Part shown: positions 53,955-64,000 of the stretch, in pieces
Layout of the letters: each line of letters opens with the position of its first letter
Position numbering within the stretch: position 1 is the first letter of the stretch
DNA from: Chinchilla lanigera
Taxonomy: Eukaryota > Chordata > Mammalia > Rodentia > Chinchillidae
Direction: 5' to 3'
DNA: 64,000 bases
Assembly (NCBI RefSeq): GCF_000276665.1
Contig: NW_004955435.1
Coordinates: forward strand, 595,958 to 659,957
Made by a program: the position numbers and the translations under genes
The notes under the pieces: model-generated
What the model was told of the DNA's origin: nothing
The model's database searches: none
What the model saw: the letters and a program-made list of their open reading frames with translations, nothing else

Positions 53955-54470
53955 TGGCAAGTCCCTTGAACAATCGCTCCCCCAGTTCTCTCCAAACCCC
54001 TCGCACGCTCGCGTTCCGCTTGTGGAAGTTCCAGATGCTCTGCGCTCCCTCCGCCTAACATCTGATTTGAAACACTCAGCTGAAACCATCTGCTGTACTT
54101 GGGGAATAAAGGGTGGGGTGAGTAATGCTTTCTACAAACGTGTCCAAATAGGGCAATCAAGAGAAGGATAATAAGACGGCATGCCTGTTCGGTGCCCAGC
54201 ACCGCGGCCAGCCTCTCAGCGGCTTTCCGGGGTATTTGTTTTCTGCCTGGCGCCAAGCTCCTCTGGCAAGCACGTCTTGCCATTTCTCAGCAGGGAGATC
54301 TCCCTTATATGCTCTGACTTACCGAACATTTTTAATGGCGAAGTGAGAGTTCTGAAGTTCAAAAGCAGCCCGTGATGGATTGAAAAGTTACTATTCTTGA
54401 AAGATGCGTTTCAGCTCCTCGGCATCCTCTGTGACTAACGCGCATCTGGAGCGGCTTCGGTTCTTGTTTC
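53955..54470. promoter_or_regulatory. CpG-enriched unique DNA
   Basis: A hand count gives about 23 CpGs between 53965 and 54460, with clusters CTCGCACGCTCGCGTTCCGC (about 54000-54019), CACCGCGGCC (54200) and AACGCGCATC (54438). GC is only about 52%, so this is below classical island density, but CpG retention in non-repeat DNA is unusual in this window. Candidate alternative promoter or enhancer. The 171-codon minus-strand frame (53768-54283) has no recognised content. Confidence 0.35.
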
Positions 54471-55729
54471 TTTCCTCACTGTGGACTCGTTTCCAGCTGA
54501 GCTGGACCTGTGCCCTTGCAGCTCATTGCAGGGATTTTGGTCGGCTGTCTGCAGGTTTTATTGAACATCTGTAAATCCTTGGCTTGGCTGTGCTTCCAGC
54601 CACTACTCCAGTCTGTTCCTGGGACCCAGGGCTCTAGGTTTGGAGCGTAAGGGGCTGCGGAAGCATCTGTCTAGCTGCCTCAGGAAGAGAACTGAACAGT
54701 AACCTGGGCTTCCCGTGTGCTGTGGGACAGCAAGAGAGTTCTTCGGGGGCTGCAGTCATCATCCTCGGCACAATACGCTTTTTCCAGAGAAGAGAAAATT
54801 TGAAGAAGTGTATTTTTCAAGTTATCGTCAACGAGGCAAACTTCACGGGGCAGGAAAGTTATGCGCAATTTCTTGCAATATTTGTGCTCTGAGAGAGGAG
54901 TATGAGATTGGAGGTGCGTCCGTGCGATCATGTAGCTCCTTAGCGGAGACATGTCAAATAGGTGAGACGGTGGGAGGGAAAGAAGGCAGCTGATGGACCT
55001 GAGCGGGAGGGAAACCACACCTAACAAACACCTGCTCTGGGGCCCGCACTCGTCCTGTGTGGAAGCTGGGTCTGTGCGTGGCCAAGACTGAACTGATGTC
55101 TTCTCTGAACTTTCCAGGCGCTGGATTTGCGTATACTTCAGTCTCCCCGCAAAGCGCACTGTGGCTACATCCAGGAGCAAAACGGCTGAAACTTCTTGCC
55201 CGGTGCCTCTCGTCCAGATAGTCACTGGCCCATTTCAAGCAGACTTCTCTCAGCCTCCTGCCTTCAGTCTCTCGGAGAGACACCCCCCAACTTTCCAGAG
55301 AAATGTGAGAAGCTCCCACAGTTTCTCGCACAATCTGGGATGTTCAAATATTCTTTTCTAGTCTTGAGGACACAGATACTCAATTTAGAAAGTTGAGATC
55401 AAAAAATTTCCAGTCCTTAGAAAAATCTCTCTTCTCCTAAGGGAAACAAAAATGAGGTTTACTTTATTCCTTGAACATGCAGCATTTTTTTGTCCTTCCG
55501 GAGTATACAGCAGGAAGAAACTGAAGCTACTTCGTAGTGCTGACCTCGGAGTTACGTTGCTATCATTGGAATTCTTAAAAGTACCTGTGTTAATAGATTT
55601 AAATTTAAGGGTTCCTTCTTCAACTGGAGTGTATTAGTAGTCCTCACCCTTTCATTTTGCTAAAGAAAAAGTCTGACTTAAGAGGGAGCCTTCTTCAAAG
55701 AACTTCAGGCTAACAATTCGATAGTAAAA
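54471..55729. other. Unique DNA, no gene supported
   Basis: Long overlapping frames lie on both strands (181 codons, minus, 54680-55225; 125 codons, minus, 54954-55331; 92 codons, plus, 54715-54993). Because they overlap on opposite strands and in two frames, chance is the simplest reading. No recognised domains. Confidence 0.4.
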
Positions 55730-55965
55730 ACAATAACAGCAAAAATATCATTTATTCAGTGTCTACCAAGGGCCATGCCCACTAAGAATTCTCTCTTCAA
55801 TCTTACAGCATCTCTTCAAGCTATTATTATTATCCCCACTTTAGAGAATTGAAAGCTGAGGGTCAGAGTTAAGGGAATTGATAAAGGCTGTAGTTTAATG
55901 AATGATGAAGTTGGGATTTAAACTCAATTGTGTCTGACTCCTGATTTCATTATACTTATTAATAT
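55730..55965 (-). mobile_element. MIR: MIR SINE, well preserved
   Basis: Antisense MIR: 'aaaaatatcatttattcagtgtctaccaagggccatgcccac', 'attctctcttcaatcttacagcatc', 'tattattatccccactttagagaattgaaagctgagggtcagagttaaggg', 'gaagttgggatttaaactcaattgtgtctgactcctg'. Confidence 0.88.
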
Positions 55966-56433
55966 CATTAGTGTCTTCCTCAGAGAACATTTAATCATGT
56001 TCTCTGAGTAGAGGAAGAGTGTTGAGCAAACTGTAGTTGAGAGATCCCGGTAATTAGGATGGGCAGGGTAGTGATCCCAGCATTGGCTCAGTATCTGAAG
56101 AATTATGAGAAACTTATCATGTGTTATTTTTTGTTCCTACAGCAATCCTTCCAGAGATTCAGCTTTGAGTCACGGTACGTGTAGGCAAGCCCAAGAGCGT
56201 GTAGAACCCTCCACTGCAGTCACCCAGGACTCAGGTACCACGACACATCCTTCATTCTAGACCTGCTTCTGCTTAGTGCCACTGCCCTCCTCCCGACCCT
56301 CAAGATTGGAAGGGTTTTCACTTCCAGCCCTGTCTTTGTCTTTTTGATTTGTTAACTGCTATTGTTTGTATCAGCTACATCCACAGTGCCAAAGACACTG
56401 GCTGCCTATCACTCCGATGTGATTTTAGCTGAT
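55966..56433. other. No feature recognised
   Basis: Unique-looking DNA. Confidence 0.4.
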
Positions 56434-56545
56434 CTGGTAGGACAGCCCACCCAGAACCAAATTAAACTGAAAGGTCTGCTCAGCTCGGAAGCTGGCAGGA
56501 AAGAAACTGCCCAGACTCAACTTAAATTAGGAGGTCGGCTGGGTC
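56434..56545 (+). repeat. Diverged 60-bp tandem duplication
   Basis: 'CTGGTAGGACAGCCCACC' and 'CTGGCAGGAAAGAAACTGCC' begin two units, and CCAAATTAAACTGAAAGGTC (56458-56477) is matched 60 bases on by TCAACTTAAATTAGGAGGTC. A 75-codon plus-strand frame (56362-56589) stays open through both units and repeats a TQ-L-KL pattern, but I recognise no protein. Confidence 0.55.
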
Positions 56546-59500
56546 ACTTCCTGGACTGCCAATATTGCTACATTTTAGACTATATCTGAAATGAATAGAT
56601 GAACACAAAATGGTATTTCTAGGACACCTTTCAGGAAAAGTTTAGGGGTTTTTTGGTAATGTAAGAAAGATACAAATAAGTTGCTTTGGAGGGAAGTGTG
56701 CCAAGACACTCAATGTAAATTCTTGACTAGCAAAAGCTGCAAGAAATTGCTAACAACAGGGAAGGAAGAATTTCTGGCCAATACCCCAGTGTTCCTTCTT
56801 ATCTTAGTCCTCAACCTCTCCCATAGCTCATGCTGAGCAAACACAGTACTTAATTAAAACAAGAGAGTAAACATCAGCGGCCATCATACTATTAGTCTGG
56901 TAGGTCACACTGTATCTCAGTCTGACCCCAGTTCTAGCAGCCTCAGGACTAGATGCTAGAATTAGGCTCCTTAGCTAAGACTCAAACACCAGCCACTTCC
57001 TACTCCTGTAGGCGGTGTAGACCGGATATCATTTTCTTCATTGTCATCCTTGTTATCATCATCATCATCATATTTTCACAGGATGATTTCTGAATGGTTA
57101 AGCAAAATATCCAAGGTAATTATTTAGAAAGAAGCAGTGGCTTCAGAAACCATGCCATGATCCATCCTCTGTAGCAATCTTTGAATGGGAAACTAATACT
57201 ATTCCAAAAAAACTCACAGTGTACACAGAACTCACCCTACAGTATGCTTCTATCAGTTGCGCTTACTCTGCATGTCTTGCTAGTAAGAATGCTTATTTCT
57301 TCAAAGCAGCCTGACTTATGCCCACAGAAAGTGCATAATATTAACACTTGACTCTTGTTCTAGAACGCATTCTTAATCACCATTACTAAACACACATATT
57401 TCATGATTATACTTAAAGGGTGCTTTCTCACTAGGATGCTGCCCTCATTCCTCCAACTGACCAAGAGGTAGATTCCTTGAGCAGGACTATTCTATCAAAC
57501 TTTCTCCAGAGTTCTTTTGCTTAGGACTTTTTGTGCTCCACAAAAGTTCAAAGGAATGGTAATCAAGATGACCTAGGAAATCCTAGGCAGATTTTAGCCA
57601 CCTTCTGGCATCAGTCTATTTACTGATTCTGAACTGAACTGGACTGTCTACTTCTCCACCTTCAGGTGACAATTTGCCCCCCACGTTAACTTCTATTTGT
57701 GGAGGACCACCTAGGTGACTCTCCTGGAAAGAGGAGCAGTTACCTCTGTTTTGGCTGAGCCTGATTCTATTTCCTTGTATTGATATGTGAGGAGCTGGCT
57801 GGGACTTTTCCTTATCCCTTCAATTGGCTTTAAGCAATGCATATTGGTTTAGCTGAGGTGCTGATGGTGATCTTTGGAGATGGCAGGCGTGTTTCCCCAG
57901 ACCCCCGTTGTTCCCAGGAGTGAGCTGCGATGAGGCAGGATGTGTGAGCCAATGTTCCATGCTGTCGGCTGGGATCAAGCCTTGAGATAGACACTATGAC
58001 TTCCTGAGGCTTCAAACATTATCCATTGAGCTGAATCACTGACCCTAAAACTATACTATCTCAACTGTATTATGCATATTACTCTTTCTGCAGATCCTTC
58101 TCTCTGCATGTGGCTGAGATGATTTCAGGCCTCCTACCTAGCCCAGCTCACAGCACTCACCTATTTCCTGTGATTCTCACAGTCACTCATCCTCAAGCCA
58201 CTCCCTTTTTCATGAATGAATAAAACTTGGGTTCAGCCTTGAGTCGAGGCCTTTGTTCCAGATGGCCATCATTGTGGCTGGACTTGGGATCTCTTGGCTC
58301 CCCATAACTACAGATATGCCTTAGTGTCTTTATTCTCACCCTGGGTTGCACTGGAAGTGGTAGATGGAAATTAACTCTCTAGAATTCCAGTAACTTTTCC
58401 TGGGATTGCAAATACAAACTTCTGTGCTGTGATGAGGATCAGGAAGGGCTCTCTACACTATTATCCATAAAATTGCTAAAAGTTTAGGACTCAAGACGGA
58501 TATTTTCAGCTGTAACGACTCACAATTTAGCCACTGTAAACTATTTTCTCTTATTATTTTGTTTCTGAATCTTTTTTGCACAAAGCTGTGCAGTGTGAGT
58601 CTGATTTCCCTGGAGTTTCTCTGTGTGGCCCCACTGTCCAGGAAAAGCATGCTTGCTTATAGAACTCTGGAGCTTGAGGAAAGGAAAAGGTTGTTCTTTG
58701 AGCTCTGTCCTGCCTGAATGATGCTCCTTTGATCACTCTCGTGTCCATCCTTCTCGGCCCGCCACAGACTCTTCCACTGCATGGTCCCAAGGCAGTGTGC
58801 TGTGGTCGTTTGTGGAAGCCCTCCTGACGGATGCTATGGGAGAAGCCCTGAAGACTGGCGGCTGGCACAGACACACTGCAGCAATGCAAACCCATCAGCT
58901 TGTCTTTCTGAGAAGACAGCAAGGCGCACTTGGCTCGGGTAGAACTGGAGGAGGCAGGTGTCTCTCTTTGCTTTACTTGTTTAAAATCAACACAAAATAA
59001 TAGTCTTACTAAAAACTACTATAAAAGAAAAGAAAGAAAAAGAAGAGAAATAAAGTGAGGGGTAAGATGAGAAAGCGGGCCTCAACTCTCTACCCTTGCT
59101 CTGACCAGTTCTGTTCTGTTATTATTATTGTTTCACTGCCTAAATTCTGAATGAGATTTTCATTGACAAAAGAATTGTGCTACAAAGATAAATTATTGAA
59201 AAACATTTATTTTGTCCAGTACCTTAATTACAAGGATGAGTAAAGTGTGCTATAGCGAGGTTATTAATAGCAAGTAGATATCAGAAATATCACATAGTGT
59301 CTTTTCTGTCTTTTGAATTAGTAACATATATTATGGGATATAATGCCAACCTGCTACTCTTAGATACACCAAGGTCAGTTTTTTTTTACAGTTTTTTATT
59401 ACATATAATTGACATGTGTACATTCTTTCCAGAAAATATTATTCGCATCCTTTGGCAGGGGTGTTCAGACAGGTTGAGAAGACTGAAAGACAGTCTCGGG

Positions 59501-61229
59501 AATAATGGTGTCTGCTCCCTTGGAGATGCTTCCTGTGCTGCAGAGTTGCTGCCATATGGTTCCCACAGAGGTTCTGCCAAATTCCCATGGCTCTCACAGG
59601 AGCGCCTACCTCCTCTGTTCTTTTCATCTCCTGCTGTGGGTGGCAGACATGGGAGAGACAGGCAAGCTGCAAAGGGAAAGCGAAGTAAAATTAAAGCCTA
59701 CAACTGTGCTTGTGTCAGTGTGGATGGGGTCCCCCTCAGTCTCCTCACAGAGATGGGTGTGAGCTCCCCAGGGCTGTCTGGAAGAGATCCTGTGAAGTTA
59801 CTCTGTTCACCTAGAAGCTGGAGGAGAAGCAGAAGGCAAGTTAAGTCTCTTGGAAGGCCTGAGTGGGGATGATGCGGGTGGTGGGGGAACTGAGGGCTTA
59901 AGGGGAGAAGTCTTTAGGGGCTTTTACTCTACAGAAAAAGAGTGGTATCTGGAGGCTCGTCTGAATTCGCAGAACAACGTGACACTGTGTAAGAAGGGAC
60001 AACACACAGAAAGACCAGCGTTCCCGACTGTGTTCTGGCAGGCGGGGGAATTGGGCTCTGTGCCCGAGTGGGGACTGGACTGGCTTCTTTTCTCCTTCAT
60101 GTGCTGCTTTGCTTCCCTTCTGTTTCTGGGTGAGCTCTATTAGCGTATCTCTCCCAATCCCCGCCCTATGGTTATGTAGTCAACAAAATGACAACTCCTT
60201 TCTTTAGAGAATTGCAAGATACTTTTGAAGGTCCATGGCAGCCTCACAAGACAAGCTTGTAGAGTCTGTGGTTGTAGAACATATGCTGCTTGCTTATTTT
60301 TGAGTGCATGAAAGGAAATAGATTCCTTGAGAGTAATGAACAATTAGTAGCGTCACAGCGGTGCTTGCTAAGTTGGGTGTGGATTCATTTTGTAAACCTT
60401 GTGCATGAGTTTGGTTTTGATTTTCAGTAGCCACTTACATAAATCCCACTTTCACGTTGCTATGATTGTTCAGTGCAGGTCAGGTGGAAAGAAGAGTTTG
60501 GCCTGTGAAGCTATTTCCAAAACTGCTAGTAAAGAAATAAAATTTCTAGTCTGGTCTTGCCGAGCCTGGCAAGCCCAACGGGGCTGTAATTCTGAGTGGA
60601 TATCACTTCTTCCCCAGTTCCTGCTGTCTGAGCCATCAGGGGACAGCTGCGTACACGTCCTGGAGAGTGCTGTGGGGGGGCCAAGGTCCCCAAGGGACCC
60701 CATCCCTGTGGTCATTCTAATCGGGCTCTCTTTGCACAAATTCTTTGGGTAATCAGCCCCTACTTTGGTAGATATTTGTGGCAGTGCTGAGCTGGGGGGC
60801 GGAGGGGGCAGACCCTACTCGCCAGTCTTACTTAGGGTCCTGACCCAGCGTGGATAGTGCCCCAGAGGTTAAGGTGGCCCCAGGGCTTCTGCTCCATGTG
60901 ACCAGTGGCTCTCACTGCTCCCCTCCCTCTCCCTCTCCCCAATTTGAATTATCTGTGTGCTTGAAGATGAGATAATTAAACACATCCTGAAGGATATAGA
61001 AAACAATAATATCCCTCCTCTCCTTATTCTTAGGGAGTACAATCTTTTAAACTACCAGGTTGTCTTGTCAAATGAGGTATTGTTTTTCAAAATATAGCCT
61101 GAATGGCATCCTTTATAATTAAGGCTTCTGGCTTTCAGTTTAAAGTGATATTTGCCAGTAAAAGCCTGCCAAAAAATAAATAAATAAAAACAACCTTACT
61201 GTTAAATATTGATTTGAGCTGGGAGACTG
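56546..61229. other. Long unique stretch, few features
   Basis: About 4.7 kb with no confident repeat. Weak signs: (ATC)n near 57057-57070; possible decayed antisense ID at about 57985-58045 ('cattgagctgaatcactgaccct'); A/G-rich patch 59020-59055; possible L1 3' scrap at 59385-59430 ('ttttattacatataattgacatg'). The longest frame in the window (191 codons, plus, 59297-59872) begins in that LINE-like scrap, overlaps other frames on both strands and has no recognised domain. Confidence 0.45.
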
Positions 61230-61430
61230 GCTCCAAATTTTGTTATACCAGCCTTGATCTCCATGGCCTCTGGGCATCTGTTTCAATTTGGTCAAATTGC
61301 AATGGGGAGGGACAGTGCCAGGCGAGCAGCAAGGTGATCCAATATAGCAGAATGAGTTGTATTTGATGAAAACGAGCCAGGTAAAGTCATCTACAGGTCC
61401 TGGGGGTAGGCGAGCTGGGCTGGGTGAAAT
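61230..61430. other. Possible conserved non-coding element
   Basis: Balanced unique sequence without repeat phrases, with 'ccaaattttgttatac' and 'tttcaatttggtcaaattgcaatgg' motifs. No frame of note. A candidate only; conservation cannot be tested here. Confidence 0.2.
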
Positions 61431-62584
61431 AAGAGCTCATGGGTATCTTCCCTAACTCATGGGCTGGCCTGAGCCAGTGTTTCTATTTTTTGGAATATAA
61501 AAAGAATGTTGAGTTATATTTGGAGAGCTGTAAGTTTTGTCTCTTTTGCCTTTTTGTGTATGTGTATCCTGATACGTGTAAGCTTTTTCTCCAGTTGGTC
61601 TGGACGGACATTTTCCCTCACGATCCTTGATGTCACTGGTAGAGATGTTAAAAAAGTCCAAAGACAGTGTTTTCCCCTGGGAACCAAATCTTTCAATCTT
61701 TATTCCAAGGGTTTTCCCCGTTCTAGGGAAGGAGTAGCGTTGTCAGAAGCATTTTCCCCCTTCTGAAGGCACGTGCTTGCAGGTTGTTATTATTCGTCTC
61801 TGTGTCTGGCAAACAGGAAGGGGGAGGGTTAAAAGTTCCAGAAAAAGGGCCCTTGGTGAAGCTGAACTCTGTGGGTGCAAAGTGCCTGAGATCTATTAGC
61901 TCTGACACCCCACTCTCTCCAGTGTCTCTCGTTGTCGGTAAAGTTAACAAGGGCTGGTAAGAGATGATGAGGCAGGGCACCGGTTTGTATTTCCAGACTC
62001 ATAAATATTTCACAGTACCATTTTCTTACAATCAGACACATTAGTTTGCCAAGTGCAGATGCTGCCGGATGTTTCCACAGTGCTGGTGCTTGACAGAAGC
62101 ACTACTTTTGAAACAGCAGACAGGGAATTGGGGGCCGGGGTTGGTGCAAGGTGGGCACGGCTTGCCACCACACCTGGCTCGCAGGTGCATATTCCAGTTC
62201 AGGTGAGGGAGTCGGTATCTGACCTCTAAAAACTGTCCCTGTCCAATCTGAGAAGTATATCCTTACGCTCTGCAGGCAAGAAGGCATCAGTGCTGGCCGC
62301 ATTCCTGCACTCTTTCTCACTCCCTGGGCTTCTGACGCCATTGTGTTTCTTTGTACTTTACCTTGTGGAACAGTCCAATTAGGCAGCAATAGGTGAATTT
62401 AATTTGGAACAAAACTCTGTCTTGGTAGAACCGCCTTTACTCAGGCTCAAACACGCAACCTGCGATTTCCTGAGGCCGTGCCTCACCCAGCACTATCACA
62501 GGCTCTAAAGGTTATGCCCAATCTCAGCACCTCCCCAGCCAACCCAACTACAACAGGAAGAGGGACGGGGGCCCAGGAGCCAGC
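61431..62584. other. No feature recognised
   Basis: Unique-looking DNA. Overlapping frames of 60-95 codons on both strands carry no recognised content. Confidence 0.4.
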
Positions 62585-62790
62585 CAAGTGGCGAGGGCTT
62601 TCTCCCTGATGCAATCAAACCGAGTGCGCCGATACCCCTTGATTAACAGCTGCGGGAGTCATTTGCCTTTTTGGTTGCTTGACTCACAGCAAGAATCATG
62701 TCAAGGCAGCAGAGAAGCAATTAAATTGATTTTAATCTTTGTCAGGGAAGATAACATGCCTCTTTCTCTTCTCATTTAAATAATTAAAGT
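62585..62790. other. Possible conserved enhancer-like element
   Basis: Dense in transcription-factor-type motifs: CTTGATTAACAGCTGCGGGA (homeodomain plus E-box CAGCTG) near 62638, TTGACTCACAG, and GCAATTAAATTGATTTTAAT (62727-62746, clustered ATTA sites). No repeat phrase, no coding frame of note. Composition recalls deeply conserved non-coding elements; conservation is not demonstrable from one sequence. Confidence 0.3.
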
Positions 62791-63916
62791 TTCAGTAGGT
62801 ATTATTTCTGGCTTTAAAGAAATTGGTATCTTAATGTAATAGAATCCTTGTAATTATATACTTAATGGTTCTTAATAAGTTAATCATGGTTTTTCATTTA
62901 ACATGTATTTTTTACTTATTAAACTTTTATTTGTCATAGTATCTTTGCATTCAGGAAGATGGGGGAACACAAAGCAGGATAGATATGAAACACTTCTGTC
63001 ATTTCTCATTATTGATCCTTTCAACAGCCATCTCCTGTTTTCATGGTGTCTTAGACTTTAGTGTGAAGTAATATCTTTAGATTTCAGTGCACTTAAAAGA
63101 AATCTACTCCTTTTAATGACAACACACTTAATTTGAATGGTTTTTGGCTTCTATGAAAATTTCCTTATAGAATATCATACATTTAAAATCTCATTGAAGT
63201 CTTAGGGAAATACTTAAAAATAATTGCAAGTCATTTCATTCTTCTTTGGCATTCTGTCAGACGTATAGTTATTTTATTCTTCATCTCAACATCGTGAAAT
63301 GCACTATGGGTGGGCAAAATTCATGGATCAAGTGGCCTTCCTCATTAGATGCTGAGTTTTAGTTGTAGTTCGTGTGCAGGCTTCAGGATATTGAATATCA
63401 CATAATTTAACTGTAATAAATTCAGTGGCTACCAATGGAGTGAACTACTGGTATAACAGAGGAAGTACTATACTGAAGAGAGAGTCGGTCTCAGTTTAGA
63501 ACGCAACTAGGAAGTGAGTTTTTAATGAAAAGTTTAAAAATGCTTGCTCTTTATGGTGTGGACACAACCAAGAGGAGAGAGCACACATCACGCAGACCCT
63601 GGGGGCCTGGACCCCACACACTGAGCTTAGGGGCAGGCAAAGCCTGTTTTCTAGAGTTGGTCCTTTCATCCTGGTTTTGGAGCAGTATAGCCTTCTGTTA
63701 AAAAGTTAATTTTAGTTCATTGATTAGTTAACTTAGTTAATTAAGTTCTTTAACTGGTACTTTAAGAAAAGGACAATTTCTAGGTCATTTACTGTTGAGG
63801 TGAGAATGTCACTGCCTCTGGGTAGATTACAGAAAGATTCCTCTTTTTCCTGGGGTGGCCGACAGAAGACAGGCTGCACTCTGCCTCTGCTTTCCTTACC
63901 CTGCTGGGAGTCTTCT
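62791..63916. other. AT-rich DNA, no feature recognised
   Basis: AT-rich unique-looking DNA. 63700-63770 holds repeated TTAGTTAA-type motifs (ATTAGTTAACTTAGTTAATT), a short low-complexity patch. Confidence 0.45.
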
Positions 63917-64000
63917 CCCCTCCCCTCCCTTCCCTTCCCCTTCCTTCCTTCCTTCCTTCCTTCCTTCCTTCCTTCCTTCCTTCCTTCCTTCCTTCCTTCC
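63917..64000 (+). repeat. (CCTT)n microsatellite, runs off window
   Basis: CCCTCCC/CCCTTCCC variants pass into at least 15 CCTT units that reach the last base, so the true length is unknown. Polypyrimidine, capable of H-DNA. Confidence 0.97.

Noticed and set aside
54680..55225. 181-codon minus-strand frame
   Set aside because: Overlaps a second minus-strand frame and several plus-strand frames; no domain recognised. CpG-richer DNA has fewer chance stops.
57985..58045. Decayed antisense ID SINE
   Set aside because: Only 'cattgagctgaatcactgaccct' resembles the A-box side; too short to call.
59385..59430. L1 3' end scrap
   Set aside because: A single phrase resembling the L1 3' UTR; not enough to delimit.
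59297..59872. 191-codon plus-strand frame, the longest in the window
   Set aside because: Begins in LINE-like scrap, overlapped by frames on both strands, no recognised domain or convincing splice sites.

Overview
This window looks like mammalian, most likely rodent, genomic DNA of moderate GC content. I find no protein-coding exon, structural RNA gene or CRISPR array I can support. The best taxonomic clue is its SINEs: tRNA-derived ID elements with the A-box region GCTAGGGATACAGCTCA, 7SL-derived B1 elements with a short internal duplication, and one degraded B1+ID composite. ID and B1 together point to rodents. The form of the ID copies resembles non-murid lineages (squirrel-related or hystricomorph, perhaps a mole-rat or guinea-pig relative), but the species is inference. 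All family names come from memory of consensus sequences; no database was searched.

Layout. 1-6 kb: CpG-rich left edge, old MIRs and a 42-bp minisatellite. 6-9.2 kb: an ID element, then an antisense LINE-1 3' region (ORF2 remnant) carrying a B1 with an 18-bp perfect target duplication and a second ID, then an MLT1-type LTR. 11-15.4 kb: MaLR-like LTR, a solo ERV LTR with visible TATA and poly(A) signals, ID, antisense L1 with a nested MER5A, and MLT1. 17.4-20.4 kb: GA/GATA repeat, L2, L1, a second copy of the same ERV LTR family with unusual structure, ID, and a 190-bp CTTT tract. 20.4-23 kb: AT-rich with nothing recognised. 23-31.3 kb: MIR split by a B1, L1 pieces, a small CpG-island-like block (25.05-25.35 kb), MaLRs and a long decayed L1. 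33-40 kb: MIR/L2 relics, CA repeats, ID and MaLR. 41.7-47.4 kb: long ancient repeat, composite SINE, Tigger DNA transposon relic, two MaLRs, L1/MIR. 47.4-64 kb: mostly unique DNA with an 18-bp perfect inverted repeat, an 80-bp hAT-like miniature element, scattered MIR/MaLR, CpG-enriched DNA near 54 kb, and stretches that read like conserved non-coding DNA. A CCTT repeat runs off the right end.

There is no operon-like or pathway logic here; the window is best read as intergenic or intronic DNA. The most interesting observations are: (1) an ERV LTR copy (18.9-19.6 kb) that keeps its polypurine tract and stops at the expected RNA cleavage point with an A-rich tail, as if retroposed from a polyadenylated viral transcript; (2) a 43-bp stretch inside that copy which closely matches an L2 relic 1.4 kb away; (3) the hAT-like miniature element and adjacent perfect inverted repeat at 48.1-48.4 kb; (4) a short non-repeat CpG island. 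I saw no convincing novel gene system.
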